A stretch of DNA of 64,000 bases from CAVWZH01 sp963765285. Lineage in GTDB: Bacteria; Acidobacteriota; Terriglobia; Terriglobales; Acidobacteriaceae. Below are positions 45,001 through 53,211 of the stretch, piece after piece; the stretch's first letter is position 1; every line of letters starts with the position of its first letter. Position numbers and translations under genes: made by a program. The stretch lies in contig CAVXVR010000008.1 of assembly GCA_963765285.1 (NCBI GenBank), positions 186,001 to 250,000 on the forward strand, written 5' to 3'. The notes under the pieces were generated by a model, which was not told where the DNA came from, ran no database searches, and saw only the letters and a program-made list of their open reading frames with translations.

Positions 45001-45351
45001 ATGGAAGGGAAAAACAGCTCCAAAGCCACGCTTGCCGTGCTGCTGGCTTTGCTAGTGCCGGTCGTTGCCAAGGCCAACAGCGTTGCGGCGTCCGCTTGCC
45101 AGCCCGGCGTAACCTGTGTTGCCCCTCGGAATCCAGCCAAGGCCGTCAGCGAACCATGGGCCACTCAACTGGCGATTAATCAGAACGCGGTTCCTCAGCT
45201 TTCTCTACAGTCCTTGAACGCACCGCAAAACGTGGGTGCGGTCACACGCGTCGTGGTGACTCCGGAGCCCGACTCGCTCGTCCTAGTGGGCACCGGACTG
45301 CTTGGCATGGCGCTGGTTTTTTGGCGCAAGACCAAGTCCACGCTGCCATAG
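45001..45351 (+). CDS. PEP-CTERM sorting-domain protein (exosortase substrate)
   Basis: A 116-residue exported protein. The ATG at 45001 has GGAGG about 9 bases upstream, so I preferred it over the longer frame. A signal peptide (TLAVLLALLVPVVAKA) precedes a short, variable middle part with two cysteines. The C-terminus is a full PEP-CTERM signal: TPEPDS (PEP at 88-90), a hydrophobic helix VLVGTGLLGMALVF, and the basic WRKTK tail. Such proteins are cut and anchored or released by an exosortase, which is not in this window but is expected beside the Wzz-type gene to the left. It shows that the exosortase pathway is used here. Confidence 0.9.
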   Translation: MEGKNSSKATLAVLLALLVPVVAKANSVAASACQPGVTCVAPRNPAKAVSEPWATQLAINQNAVPQLSLQSLNAPQNVGAVTRVVVTPEPDSLVLVGTGLLGMALVFWRKTKSTLP

Positions 45352-45487
45352 ACCGTTCCGGTTGCGTGTCTGCAAAGGCTTTTGCGCACGCCTGTACCCA
45401 CGGAGATCCGCGTTGCCGGCATTACGTCGCAACGCGCGCCCTAGGTGCAGATCCTCATTCGCGACTGGATGTTGATCTGCCGCTGCT

Positions 45488-46237
45488 TCACCGTTTGTGT
45501 TCCTGAACCGGGGGTGCGGCCTTGCCCGAGCCTTGGAGTGGAACCGAAGGCTCCTTGAATGAATATTTTAGAAGACACCAGAGGGCGCGAACTCCGTCCT
45601 TCCATCCAATCTTCTTGCCTTCTTCGTAAGTGCGTCCCCAATAGCTGATGCCGACCTCGAAGATCCGCAGGCGGCGTTTCGCAACCTTCACCGTAACCTC
45701 CGGTTCGAACCCGAAGCGGTCCTCTTCCAAGGGAATCGCTTGAATGATCTCGCGGCGGAAGACCTTGTAGCAGGTTTCCATGTCCGAAAGGTTGATGTTG
45801 GTGAGAGCGTTGGAGAGCAAGGTCAGGATCCAGTTGCCGACTGAGTGCCAGAAGTAAAGAACGCGATGCGGGGCGCCTCCCAGAAAGCGGGAGCCATAAA
45901 CCACGTCAGCTTTGCCCTGGAGCAACGGCTCCAGCAGGGCGGTGAACTCTCTAGGGTCGTACTCCAAGTCGGCGTCTTGAATGACCACGTAGTCTCCGGT
46001 GGCGGCTTGAATTCCGCGCCGCAGAGCAGCGCCTTTGCCGAGGTTTTTCGGCTGCAGGATGACGCGTACGTTCGAAAACCGAGCCTGGATCTCGGCCAGA
46101 ATCTCACGGGAACCGTCGTGGGAGCCGTCATCCACGCAGATGAGTTCGATCTCCAGCGGCACGGCGAGCACCTGGTCGACGACCGTCCGCAGGGTCGCCC
46201 GCTCGTTGTAGACCGGCATTACGACCGATAGTTTCAT
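45488..46237 (-). CDS. Dolichol-phosphate-mannose-synthase-like glycosyltransferase (GT2)
   Basis: The 249-residue product from the ATG at 46237 starts MKLSVVMPVYNERATL. It has LICVDDGSHDGS, KNLGKGAALRRGIQAATGDY, the metal-binding DADLEYDP, YGSRFLGG and the late DMETCYKVFRREII motif, all typical of DPM1-like GT2 enzymes. It lacks C-terminal membrane helices. It likely makes a polyprenyl-phosphate sugar, the donor type used by the GT39 membrane transferases at 4744 and 22768, which would link it to the EPS locus. A TTG six codons upstream is an alternative start. Confidence 0.9.
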   Translation of the reverse strand: MKLSVVMPVYNERATLRTVVDQVLAVPLEIELICVDDGSHDGSREILAEIQARFSNVRVILQPKNLGKGAALRRGIQAATGDYVVIQDADLEYDPREFTALLEPLLQGKADVVYGSRFLGGAPHRVLYFWHSVGNWILTLLSNALTNINLSDMETCYKVFRREIIQAIPLEEDRFGFEPEVTVKVAKRRLRIFEVGISYWGRTYEEGKKIGWKDGVRALWCLLKYSFKEPSVPLQGSGKAAPPVQEHKR

Positions 46238-46926
46238 ACGCGGAACAAACCTCAAGTTAGTCTAAGGCAAGCCAGATCGCGAAGCGTTGCAATGATGATT
46301 CCTGGGAAGACGAATTCTCTGTGGCTGACCAGAGGTCAGCATTTTGTTTTCTGCATGGGGCCTGTGCTTCTGGAAGCATGCCCGAGGAAGGTGTAATTAC
46401 TTCCGGGGAATACAGTAGATTGCGGAAAAATTTTCTGTAAGGTTTATTACTTAGCTTGTAGATAAAAGAGTTAGCTGCTTGAAGGAGGCATTTTGCAAGC
46501 GCCGAACAGTCGGCGGTGACGGTATTTTGCACCCAGGCGAACGATAGTTTCGAAGATTCGGCTGGCAAACCGGTCAAAACTCAGCGCGAGTTCTCCACAG
46601 GCGGATTGGCAAGGCGACTGGCGCATCCCCGTTCTTAGTTCTCCTGATTTGCTATAACTAATTGATGACAAAAGGATTGTATGACGTTCGTGTATCGGCG
46701 GGGAGATTCCACAGCTCACGGCGATCGAGGTTGTTTCACTAGTTCCCTGTGGAAATCTCACCGCCACTTACGGCAGAATGTAGCGCTGGCTTGGCAGCGC
46801 ACATGCTATGGATTTCTGGAGAGCCCTTCTAGATTTGAAGTAACCCTGCAGAGCCAAGCCTCGAGAATGCGCTCGCAGGAGGCTCCATCAATCTGTCCCG
46901 TATGGGACACCAGGCATGGGGGGGAA
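46238..46926. other. Long non-coding stretch upstream of LuxR-type genes
   Basis: Open frames in this 689-base stretch, including one starting at ATG 46681 that runs into the LuxR-type gene, show no family features. A TATAAC box at about 46652-46657, inside an AT-rich patch, could be a -10 element for the rightward genes, but no clear -35 partner was found. No stable long hairpin was seen. Confidence 0.35.
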
Positions 46927-47436
46927 ATGACCGAGATGCAGGTGCGGCTTGGCCCGCGGGAACAGCAAATCGCGGACTTACTACTTCAAGGCTGCGACAA
47001 CCTGGAGATAGCTAAGCAACTCCAGATGGCTCGCCGGACCGTGAAGGCGCATTTTAACCGGCTTTTTCTACGATTCGGCATCACCAGTGGCATCAAGCGA
47101 GTGAAGTTGGCGACTATCCTATACCGGAGGCAATTATGTTTGGAGCAACTCGCTACGGAAACCGCGTACCCAGCAAGCGAGAGCAGCGGGTCATCGAACT
47201 GGTCGCCCAAGGGCTCAAGAACCGAGAGGTTGCAGATGCCATTGGAACCACCGAGCACGTCGTCAAGAACTACCTGCGAGTCATCTACGACAAGCTCGGA
47301 GTCTGGAACCGGGTCGAACTCGCTCTCTGGTATGAGGCGCGCCGCCCAGAAGACGCCGCTCAAGCCTGAGCACCTGGAAAGCTGGGAGCACCATCTGCTA
47401 AGCCTGGATGAGATGGAGCGGGCACAACCTTCCTGA
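46927..47436 (+). CDS. LuxR-type HTH protein with extended C-terminus
   Basis: The ATG at 46927, behind a G-rich ribosome-binding site, gives 169 residues; the frame is open back to 46681 but that part is not conserved in look. The HTH domain (about residues 5-65) has LGPREQQIADLLLQGCDNLEIAKQL and ARRTVKAHFNRLF, the GerE/LuxR fold. There is no receiver or ligand-binding domain. The closest match is the product at 51832, which ends just after its HTH. Here the frame has no stop and runs on for about 100 residues that overlap a second LuxR-type gene in another frame. That tail is probably non-functional read-through or the result of a lost stop. Confidence 0.7.
   Translation: MTEMQVRLGPREQQIADLLLQGCDNLEIAKQLQMARRTVKAHFNRLFLRFGITSGIKRVKLATILYRRQLCLEQLATETAYPASESSGSSNWSPKGSRTERLQMPLEPPSTSSRTTCESSTTSSESGTGSNSLSGMRRAAQKTPLKPEHLESWEHHLLSLDEMERAQPS
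47136..47369 (+). CDS. LuxR-type HTH protein (second of pair), nested in the previous frame
   Basis: A 77-residue protein that is almost all HTH: SKREQRVIELVAQGLKNREVADAIG, then TTEHVVKNYLRVIYDKLGVWNRVELA. It closely resembles the product of 52052. The ATG at 47136 has CGGAGG about 6 bases upstream, a good ribosome-binding site. The gene lies wholly inside the open frame of 46927-47436 but is read in a different frame. Pairs like this may act as heterodimeric DNA-binding regulators, but no target is known. Confidence 0.78.
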   Translation: MFGATRYGNRVPSKREQRVIELVAQGLKNREVADAIGTTEHVVKNYLRVIYDKLGVWNRVELALWYEARRPEDAAQA

Positions 47437-47480
47437 TCAGTATCCCGTCGAGAGTAAGGCAAACCTGAGAAAAAGACCGG

Positions 47481-47516
47481 GGTTGCCGGTGACCAGGCTG
47501 TCGGTCACCGGCAACC
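47481..47516 (-). terminator. Intrinsic terminator hairpin, minus strand
   Basis: A perfect 14-base inverted repeat: GGTTGCCGGTGACC at 47481-47494 and GGTCACCGGCAACC at 47503-47516, with an 8-base loop. Read on the minus strand it is followed after 3-4 bases by TCTTTTTCTC, so it fits an intrinsic terminator for the zinc-ribbon gene whose stop codon (47505-47507) lies inside the right arm. On the plus strand no T-run follows, though the hairpin may still slow transcription from the LuxR-type pair. Confidence 0.8.
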
Positions 47517-48572
47517 GCTGGAGTCGAGATTGCGGAGTTGTTGCGCGGCGGAGGTCCCGCCCTTCTTGGCGGCAGCCACGAGTAAGAGCCGCGCCTGATC
47601 GCAGTTTCTGGGCACCCCGTCACCCCGCAGATACAAATCGGAAAGCAACAGAGCGGCTTGCGTATTCTGCTTGCCCACGGCCCTCCAGAGCAATCTGGCG
47701 GCGGTAGCGCTGTCCCGGGGACCGGTTTCGCCGTCCAGGCTTCGTCTGGCAAGCCGCAGCTCCTGCGAACCGCTTTCAGTGTCGGTCAAAGCCAGAGTCA
47801 CGGAGGGCAGTTGTGGTTGGGATGGCTTTTGCGCCCGAGTCGGCTGGGGGATTTGTGCAGGAACGGTTGGAGCTGGAATATTCTGCACCGGCGATTCCAG
47901 CGATTGCAACGCGGGTTGAGTCTCGGCGGGCGGTTGCAGGGCGGCAGCAGGCAAAGGCGCGGCAGTGCGATTGTGCGAGACCCAATACAACCCGCCAAAA
48001 CCGGCCAGCAGCAAGACCAGCCCAAGCCCCGCACCCAGGAGTCTGCGGCCTCGAGCATGGGCCCCGCTCTCCTCCCACTGAGAAGAGGCTCTGCCTCGCA
48101 ACCATTGCAGATCGCTCTCTTCGCGATTGGGGGCCGGCTGCAGAGAAGGCATCTCCACAGTCCCAGGATTCATGTGTGCCGGTGGATCCGCGAGGGCCGC
48201 GAAAGGAGGATCGTCGGCCAGCGGCGCGCCACAGTTCCCGCAAAATCGCTGATCGGCAATATTCTCCTGCTGACAATCCCGGCAAACCATGTGCGCCTGC
48301 GGCTTGACTACCGGATCCACCGGCGCGGGCGGAGTCTGAGAACTCTGATGGTCTTCCCGTTCCAATTCTTCCAGGAGTTCCTCAATTGCCTGTTCTCTTT
48401 TCTCAGGTGGCGACGTGAAATATACCTCCGCCCACCGCCCGAGGTGGCGTTCAAGCAGAGGATTGACCAGGGGATTCAACTCGGATTTTGGCAGAGAATC
48501 TAGTTCCCTGTCCTGGTGCCACGAATCAGCCACGGCTGGAGCTCCACAGAGAATCTGATTGCAACATTGCAC
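47505..48572 (-). CDS. Zinc-ribbon membrane protein with Sel1-like C-terminus, function unknown
   Basis: The 355-residue product has a helical N-terminus (EKREQAIEELLEELERE), a zinc ribbon with C97, C100, C111 and C114 (CRDC and CGNC), and one membrane helix at about 178-198. A Pro/Gln-rich linker leads to a C-terminal Sel1-like stretch (SATAARLLWRAVGKQNTQAA, LSDLYLRGDGVPRNCDQARL). Zinc ribbons of this type often sit at the N-terminus of bacterial membrane sensors. The C-terminal part would lie outside the membrane and may bind proteins. The start (GTG) is uncertain. The neighbouring product at 48761 also has a zinc ribbon and one membrane helix. Confidence 0.65.
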   Translation of the reverse strand: MQCCNQILCGAPAVADSWHQDRELDSLPKSELNPLVNPLLERHLGRWAEVYFTSPPEKREQAIEELLEELEREDHQSSQTPPAPVDPVVKPQAHMVCRDCQQENIADQRFCGNCGAPLADDPPFAALADPPAHMNPGTVEMPSLQPAPNREESDLQWLRGRASSQWEESGAHARGRRLLGAGLGLVLLLAGFGGLYWVSHNRTAAPLPAAALQPPAETQPALQSLESPVQNIPAPTVPAQIPQPTRAQKPSQPQLPSVTLALTDTESGSQELRLARRSLDGETGPRDSATAARLLWRAVGKQNTQAALLLSDLYLRGDGVPRNCDQARLLLVAAAKKGGTSAAQQLRNLDSSGCR

Positions 48573-48760
48573 TCTGAGGCCGCGCCGTTGTCAACTCCGG
48601 TTGAGGCTCACGGCCCTTAAGTGTTTCATAAGATGCTGAAATTGACGTAAGAGTGGGCCGAGAAAACTCCGAGGTCGTTGGCCGCGGCCGTTCTTTCTAG
48701 GGGCGCGCGTTTCCGACACTCCACGCGGCAGAGTCGAAATTCCCAACCTGTAAAAACATT

Positions 48761-50626
48761 TTAGTCGCAGACCTTACGGCTGGCCGGCTCAAATTGGTCC
48801 TGCTGAGCGTCCCGCTGAGTGGTGAACTTGCCGCCCGCGGTTTTTCCGTAGAGTTCAGATCCGGGGCAGTAGTAAAGAGCAGTGTGCAGGTCGATCCAAA
48901 CGCGGGTATCGGGATTGCCTGCATAAGCGGGAGCTTCGGGTGGTTCGGCCAGACCCAGACTAACCAGGAATTTTTCGAAGAGCGTCATCTCGGGCGGAGG
49001 CGGAGCCTTTCGACGGTGACCGGCTGCAGCATTGGGCGCGGACTGGTCATGGCCGGGGGAGACGATCAGCATCACGACTGAGACCGCGAAAATCGCGGCC
49101 GCCACTGCGACGTAGACATTTGCGCGATGTTGCCGCCACCATTGCGAAGCGAGAGCCAGACCGGGACGTTGTGGGTTCTTTACCGCGTCCAGCCACTCTC
49201 GAGTTTTGCGGGCAGAAGTCCAAGCCGACTTCGCAGTTGCCGGGGAATCGCCGGGCTCGTCCGGCACAATCCGAATCTGCTGCGAGGATTCCGGAGCTTC
49301 GGATTCGCGGTTTTCGGGTTCGGCCGCGCTGCGGAGGATTTCGTCGTCAGCCTGCGCGAACGCGTCGGCCGCCGTGTGGGGAGAGAGGGAACTCGGTGCG
49401 GGATGCGAACTCGGATGCGGAGTGCCGCCCTCGATTTCTTCGCTGGAAGCTGCGGCCAGTTCGGAACCGGGCCAAGCCAGCGTGGGACCGTGAGGAGGAT
49501 CGGAAGTTCGAGAAGGCGTGGTCGCGGGAAGTCGCGGAGGGGGCGCAATCTCCGAATGCTGCAACGGAGGCGGCGTTTGAGGCAGTTTAGTGGTCCCAGC
49601 AATCGGGGAAGGCGGGACGCCCGATGGCTTCGCGGCCCGCGTCGCGGGTGGGGACGCCAAGACGTCCTGGGCGCGATTCTTTTCCGCAGCTTGTTGCATG
49701 CGCCATAACGAGGCCAACTTGCTCTGCGTACTGGCTCCTCCCGACAGACCCGGCCGCGCGGTGCCGCAGGAACCGCAGAACGCTTCTCCCTCTTCCATCG
49801 GGTTGCCGCATCCCGCACAGGTTGAGGCGTAGGCTGCATTCAGCAGATCTTCGATTTGGCCGCCCGCCCCCGGCTCAAAAGGAGGGGCGGCAGATCCACC
49901 TTCGGGTGCGCGCGGGAATTGCGGCTGGCTCGCCGCAGGTTTCAGGTCTGGCCCGATGTTATCGAGTGCATCCAGCAGCGCCTTATGTTCGGACGGGCGC
50001 GGGGGTTTCTGTTCAACAGTGTCGGCGACCAGCATGGCCTCGCTGATCAGTCCAGCCATCAGCTGAGCGGTGCCTACGTCTCTACTTTGGAACGAATTTG
50101 GTTGGGCAAAACGCAACTCGAGGACGCCCGCCATGCGGCCTTTGTGGTAAACCGGCGCGACGATCAACGACTTGATTCCGCGGTTGCCGGCGCGCCGCGC
50201 ACCGGGGGACGATGACGCCGAAACGTCGGCGTACTGAATGAGCTTTCCCTCGAGCAAACTTTCCGCTGACACGGCCGACTCGATCGGTACGACCGTGGCC
50301 GCATCGCGGGACGCAGTCCCCGAGGCAGCGCGGTAGGCAAGCTGATTCCCTTGTACGATTGCGATGGCGACACCGGAAGCCCCGGTCATTCTTTGTGCTT
50401 GCTCGGCCACCAGTGATACGGCGGTTTTGAAGTCCAGCTGCCGGGTCTGGATCAAGTTGTGAGTTTCGACGATGGCGGCGAGCGACGCGTTCAGATCGGG
50501 CTGAGTTTCGTTGCCTTGCTGACGCTGGTTGTGCTCCTGCAATACGAACGCGGCTTCCAGCAGTTTCTGGAACGAGACTTCGTCCAGGGCTGGCGGGCGC
50601 TTCGTACTGCTAGGTGTTTCTTTCAT
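48761..50626 (-). CDS. GAF domain - zinc ribbon - membrane helix protein, function unknown
   Basis: A 621-residue protein. A GAF-like domain spans about 62-205 (TAVSLVAEQAQRMTGASGVA, SLIVAPVYHKGRMAGVLELR). A zinc ribbon follows at C270, C273, C284 and C287, then a long Pro/Ser-rich linker and a membrane helix at about 504-523. The C-terminal domain (VWIDLHTALYYCPGSELYG, then a KTAGGK segment) looks like a small domain seen in other bacterial exported proteins. A GAF sensor without kinase or cyclase output suggests a signalling adaptor. It is 188 bases upstream of the other zinc-ribbon gene on the same strand. Confidence 0.68.
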   Translation of the reverse strand: MKETPSSTKRPPALDEVSFQKLLEAAFVLQEHNQRQQGNETQPDLNASLAAIVETHNLIQTRQLDFKTAVSLVAEQAQRMTGASGVAIAIVQGNQLAYRAASGTASRDAATVVPIESAVSAESLLEGKLIQYADVSASSSPGARRAGNRGIKSLIVAPVYHKGRMAGVLELRFAQPNSFQSRDVGTAQLMAGLISEAMLVADTVEQKPPRPSEHKALLDALDNIGPDLKPAASQPQFPRAPEGGSAAPPFEPGAGGQIEDLLNAAYASTCAGCGNPMEEGEAFCGSCGTARPGLSGGASTQSKLASLWRMQQAAEKNRAQDVLASPPATRAAKPSGVPPSPIAGTTKLPQTPPPLQHSEIAPPPRLPATTPSRTSDPPHGPTLAWPGSELAAASSEEIEGGTPHPSSHPAPSSLSPHTAADAFAQADDEILRSAAEPENRESEAPESSQQIRIVPDEPGDSPATAKSAWTSARKTREWLDAVKNPQRPGLALASQWWRQHRANVYVAVAAAIFAVSVVMLIVSPGHDQSAPNAAAGHRRKAPPPPEMTLFEKFLVSLGLAEPPEAPAYAGNPDTRVWIDLHTALYYCPGSELYGKTAGGKFTTQRDAQQDQFEPASRKVCD

Positions 50627-50757
50627 TCAGGCTGCGATCCTACTGGCGAACCACATTCAAAGGTTTATTGTAATGCAGGCTGCAATCTCAGGAAGAGCGT
50701 ACCGAGTGCGCAAATTGTTGATTCCAAGGGATCGCGGCAAATTCAGACGGTCGACGA

Positions 50758-51615
50758 ATGATTTTCTCACGCACTCGAAAGGCGGCAACTGGAGCTGGCC
50801 GTCGATTCCCGGCGGCTCATCGGTGTTCCACACCTGGACGGGCAGTTCGGTTGTGGGGCTCATTTCTCATGGCGCTTTGCTTGCTTGCTTCTCACGCATT
50901 GGCGCAAGGCGGTCCGCCTTTCTACACGAATGATCCGGGTACGCCCGGACATCTCAATTGGGAAATCAATCTGGCATACATGCCATTTTTCTATAGCAAT
51001 CAATCTGTCTCCCACACGCCGGACGTAGACATCAATTTCGGCATTGGCGATCGCATCCAGCTCACCTATGAGAATGCCTGGTTGCGCGTCCAGGACCCAT
51101 CTTCGACGGCGAAATTTGGCCTGGGCCAATCGAATCCCGGCGTCAAATGGCGCTTTTACGACGGCGGAGAATCCGGCTTGTCGATTTCAACTTTCCCCCA
51201 GTTCTTTCTCAACAACCCAAACAATTCGGTTCGCCGCGGGATCACACCTGCCAGCGACACGTTCCTCCTGCCTTTCGAGTTCTCCAAGAAATTTGGGCCG
51301 GTCCATGTGGACTATGAAATCGGTTATCAATTTGTCCACAAAGGAGCGGACGGATGGATCAGCGGCCTTGTCGTGGGCCACGATTTCACTTCAAAACTTG
51401 AGTTGGATATGGAGTTCTATTCGCAGGGCGCGTTTCACCCTTCGGTGGCGCAGCCCACGATTGACTTTGGCGGGCGCTACAAGCTGCAGCGGCCCGTGAT
51501 CCTGCTCTTCATGGCGGGACGCAGCCTGGAGCCGGCGCGCAGCGATCAATCGTACTTCGTCGGTTATTTCGGGATACAGATTTTGCTGCCGCCCAAATCT
51601 TACAAGCCGGACTGA
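50758..51615 (+). CDS. Outer-membrane beta-barrel candidate (phenol MetA-type transporter-like)
   Basis: A 285-residue exported protein. The first part is a long signal region ending LWGSFLMALCLLASHALAQ, so translation may really begin nearer 50854-50869 than at the ATG 50758. The mature protein is rich in alternating polar and aromatic strands (NLAYMPFFYSNQ, IQLTYENAW, VHVDYEIGYQFVHKG, YFVGYFGIQILLP) and ends near a hydrophobic strand, typical of an outer-membrane barrel. It resembles proteins annotated as MetA-pathway-of-phenol-degradation transporters. No nearby degradation genes support that role, so the function is unknown. Confidence 0.6.
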   Translation: MIFSRTRKAATGAGRRFPAAHRCSTPGRAVRLWGSFLMALCLLASHALAQGGPPFYTNDPGTPGHLNWEINLAYMPFFYSNQSVSHTPDVDINFGIGDRIQLTYENAWLRVQDPSSTAKFGLGQSNPGVKWRFYDGGESGLSISTFPQFFLNNPNNSVRRGITPASDTFLLPFEFSKKFGPVHVDYEIGYQFVHKGADGWISGLVVGHDFTSKLELDMEFYSQGAFHPSVAQPTIDFGGRYKLQRPVILLFMAGRSLEPARSDQSYFVGYFGIQILLPPKSYKPD

Positions 51616-51831
51616 TCTTCTCTTCCTTGGGGAGGATCGCGATGCGGGACCGTTTCGGAACGCCCGGTTCCGAATCAAGACGGTGAAGTGTTGTGCGATG
51701 CGGTGGCGGGTAGGGCAACAATCCCATTCACAAGGACTTACCCTTTTGATCGGCGTGGCGAATCTTTGGCGAAGCAGTTGCTCTTTCAAGCTGCGCGATG
51801 TGGAATGCGATGCCGACGAGGAGAAAACAGG

Positions 51832-52065
51832 ATGGTGAATCTGAATCAAATCAAAATCACGCAACGTGACAGCGAGGTATTGAAGCTACTGATTCAGGGG
51901 TGCAGCAACAAAGAGATTGCGGCACAACTGGGAATCAGCCCCAGGACGGTGAAACAACATTTACGCACGCTGTTCTTGCGCGCGGGAATCCGCGAAGGCC
52001 GGAAACGGGTGAAGCTGGCGACCGCCATGTTCGACAAGGAGCAGATGAATCATGCAACCTCGTGA
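51832..52065 (+). CDS. LuxR-type HTH protein (first of second pair)
   Basis: The 77-residue product from the ATG at 51832, with GAGGAG about 10 bases upstream, is almost wholly HTH: ITQRDSEVLKLLIQGCSNKEIAAQL and SPRTVKQHLRTLFLRAGI. The rest of the longer open frame to the left (from 51688) has no ribosome-binding site and no family features. It is paralogous to the HTH part of 46927, but here the frame stops right after the HTH and overlaps the next gene by 14 bases, which shows the normal layout of such a pair. Confidence 0.82.
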   Translation: MVNLNQIKITQRDSEVLKLLIQGCSNKEIAAQLGISPRTVKQHLRTLFLRAGIREGRKRVKLATAMFDKEQMNHATS

Positions 52066-52318
52066 CCGGCTCACTGCCAAAGAAATGCAAGTTGCCAGCC
52101 TGGTATGGGAAGGGCGTACGAACCGCGACATCGCGCTGGCTATCGGCACCACCGAACAGGTAGTCAAGAATTACTTGCGCAACACCTTCGACAAGCTGGG
52201 TGTCTGGAGCCGGCTGGAGCTGGCGCTTTATGTCGCAAGCCATGGCGGAGCAGAGTGGAACCTGCCCGGCGAAGTGCAGCGGCCTGTGGATTCGGTAGCG
52301 GGAGCGCAGTCGGTTTGA
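52052..52318 (+). CDS. LuxR-type HTH protein (second of second pair)
   Basis: The 88-residue product starts MQPRDRLTAKEMQVASLVWE and continues with DIALAIGTTEQVVKNYLRNTFD and KLGVWSRLELALYVASHGG. It is the close paralogue of the product at 47136 (shared VVKNYLR, DKLGVW and ELAL). AAGGAG lies about 10 bases before the ATG, inside the upstream gene, so the two are coupled. No sensor domain is present. Such stand-alone HTHs may act as a pair with the upstream protein or be recruited by a response regulator such as the one at 52705. Confidence 0.82.
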   Translation: MQPRDRLTAKEMQVASLVWEGRTNRDIALAIGTTEQVVKNYLRNTFDKLGVWSRLELALYVASHGGAEWNLPGEVQRPVDSVAGAQSV

Positions 52319-52704
52319 GAAGGGGAGAATGGACGGCAGGAGAAATCGCCCCAGGACCGGTGCCACGGGGAGTTTCAGGCCAGCTTTTCCACAGCAACTG
52401 AGCCGGTGGCGTCGCCGTGCCCAACCCTGACAACGAATAGGAATCTTCTGTGTCGGGGCTTTTCGGCCGGCGGCCCGAGACGCTTGATAGGAATGCCGCC
52501 GTTCTGGTGCAATGGGCTGTGGACGAAGCGCATCCCATTGAAAAAGTGGGAGTTAAGGAGCAATGGAAGTGGTTGACGAGGGAAAATTCCTAAGGTACAC
52601 AGGCGAAAGCCTTTCTGCGGCGCGCCGGACGATGGGGCGAATTGCAGGAGGTGAGCGCTTTCGAGAACTTGTAAGAGGACGCCACACCGTTAGTCTGCTG
52701 ACGA
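52319..52704. other. Gap between LuxR-type pair and response regulator gene
   Basis: This 386-base gap lacks a convincing gene. A 65-codon frame at 52563-52760 has AAGGAG before its ATG but no family features, and it overlaps the next gene, so I do not call it. No clear promoter or terminator was seen. Confidence 0.4.
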
Positions 52705-53175
52705 ATGCTTTCCATCAAACGCAATCCGCCGCCGAAGACCACAGTGTTGGTAGTGGATGACGCGCCCGCCATGCAACGCTATTTGCGTCAATGGCTGGAA
52801 CTCGACTCTTATACGGTGGAGACGACAGGTAGCGGGGCGGAGGCGGTGCGATTGGTGCGCGAGGGGTTGAAACCCGCAGTCGTACTACTCGATCTGCAGA
52901 TGCCCGGAATGGATGGCATGGAGACCCTGCGTACTCTGCGGAAGTTGCGGTCTTCGCTGAAGGTCATCGTCTGCTCGGGAGTGGATGATCCGGCTCAGAT
53001 GCGGCGCGCTTTCGTGTTGGGGGCACAGGCTTACCTCACCAAGCCAGTGCAGTATCTTTACCTCTCGGCGGCAATCCAGCAATGCCTTAGCGCAGAGCCA
53101 AACAGCGAAGCAGATACGCGCGAAGGATCCGACGAAAAGGTCTTGCCGACCTCTGCGTTGCTGGCGAGATCCTAG
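52705..53175 (+). CDS. Stand-alone response regulator receiver protein
   Basis: A 156-residue protein with one receiver domain. The acidic pair is D18-D19 (VLVVDDAP), the phosphate-accepting aspartate is D63 (VVLLDLQMPGMDG), and the YLTKPVQ lysine completes the active site. The C-terminal tail of about 30 residues is polar and has no output domain. It may pass a phosphate or bind partner regulators, possibly the nearby LuxR-type HTH pair or the c-di-GMP proteins at 53192 and 55268. No histidine kinase is encoded in the window. It is convergent with the PilZ gene. Confidence 0.88.
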   Translation: MLSIKRNPPPKTTVLVVDDAPAMQRYLRQWLELDSYTVETTGSGAEAVRLVREGLKPAVVLLDLQMPGMDGMETLRTLRKLRSSLKVIVCSGVDDPAQMRRAFVLGAQAYLTKPVQYLYLSAAIQQCLSAEPNSEADTREGSDEKVLPTSALLARS

Positions 53176-53180
53176 AATCT

Positions 53181-53211
53181 TGACCCGTCTCTCATAGCGG
53201 GAGCCGGGTCA
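53181..53211. terminator. Possible bidirectional terminator hairpin
   Basis: TGACCCG at 53181-53187 pairs with CGGGTCA at 53205-53211, and CTC at 53189-53191 pairs with GAG at 53201-53203, with one mismatch between. It lies between the convergent response regulator and PilZ genes and covers the PilZ stop. No T-run follows on either strand, so its activity is doubtful. Confidence 0.3.

Noticed and set aside
46257..46577. 107-codon minus-strand frame in the gap upstream of the LuxR-type pair
   Set aside because: No domain, signal peptide or ribosome-binding site seen; likely a chance frame.
52563..52760. 65-codon frame with AAGGAG before its ATG, upstream of the response regulator gene
   Set aside because: No recognisable features, base use at third positions less GC-rich than in neighbours, and 56 bases overlap with a clear gene; not enough support.
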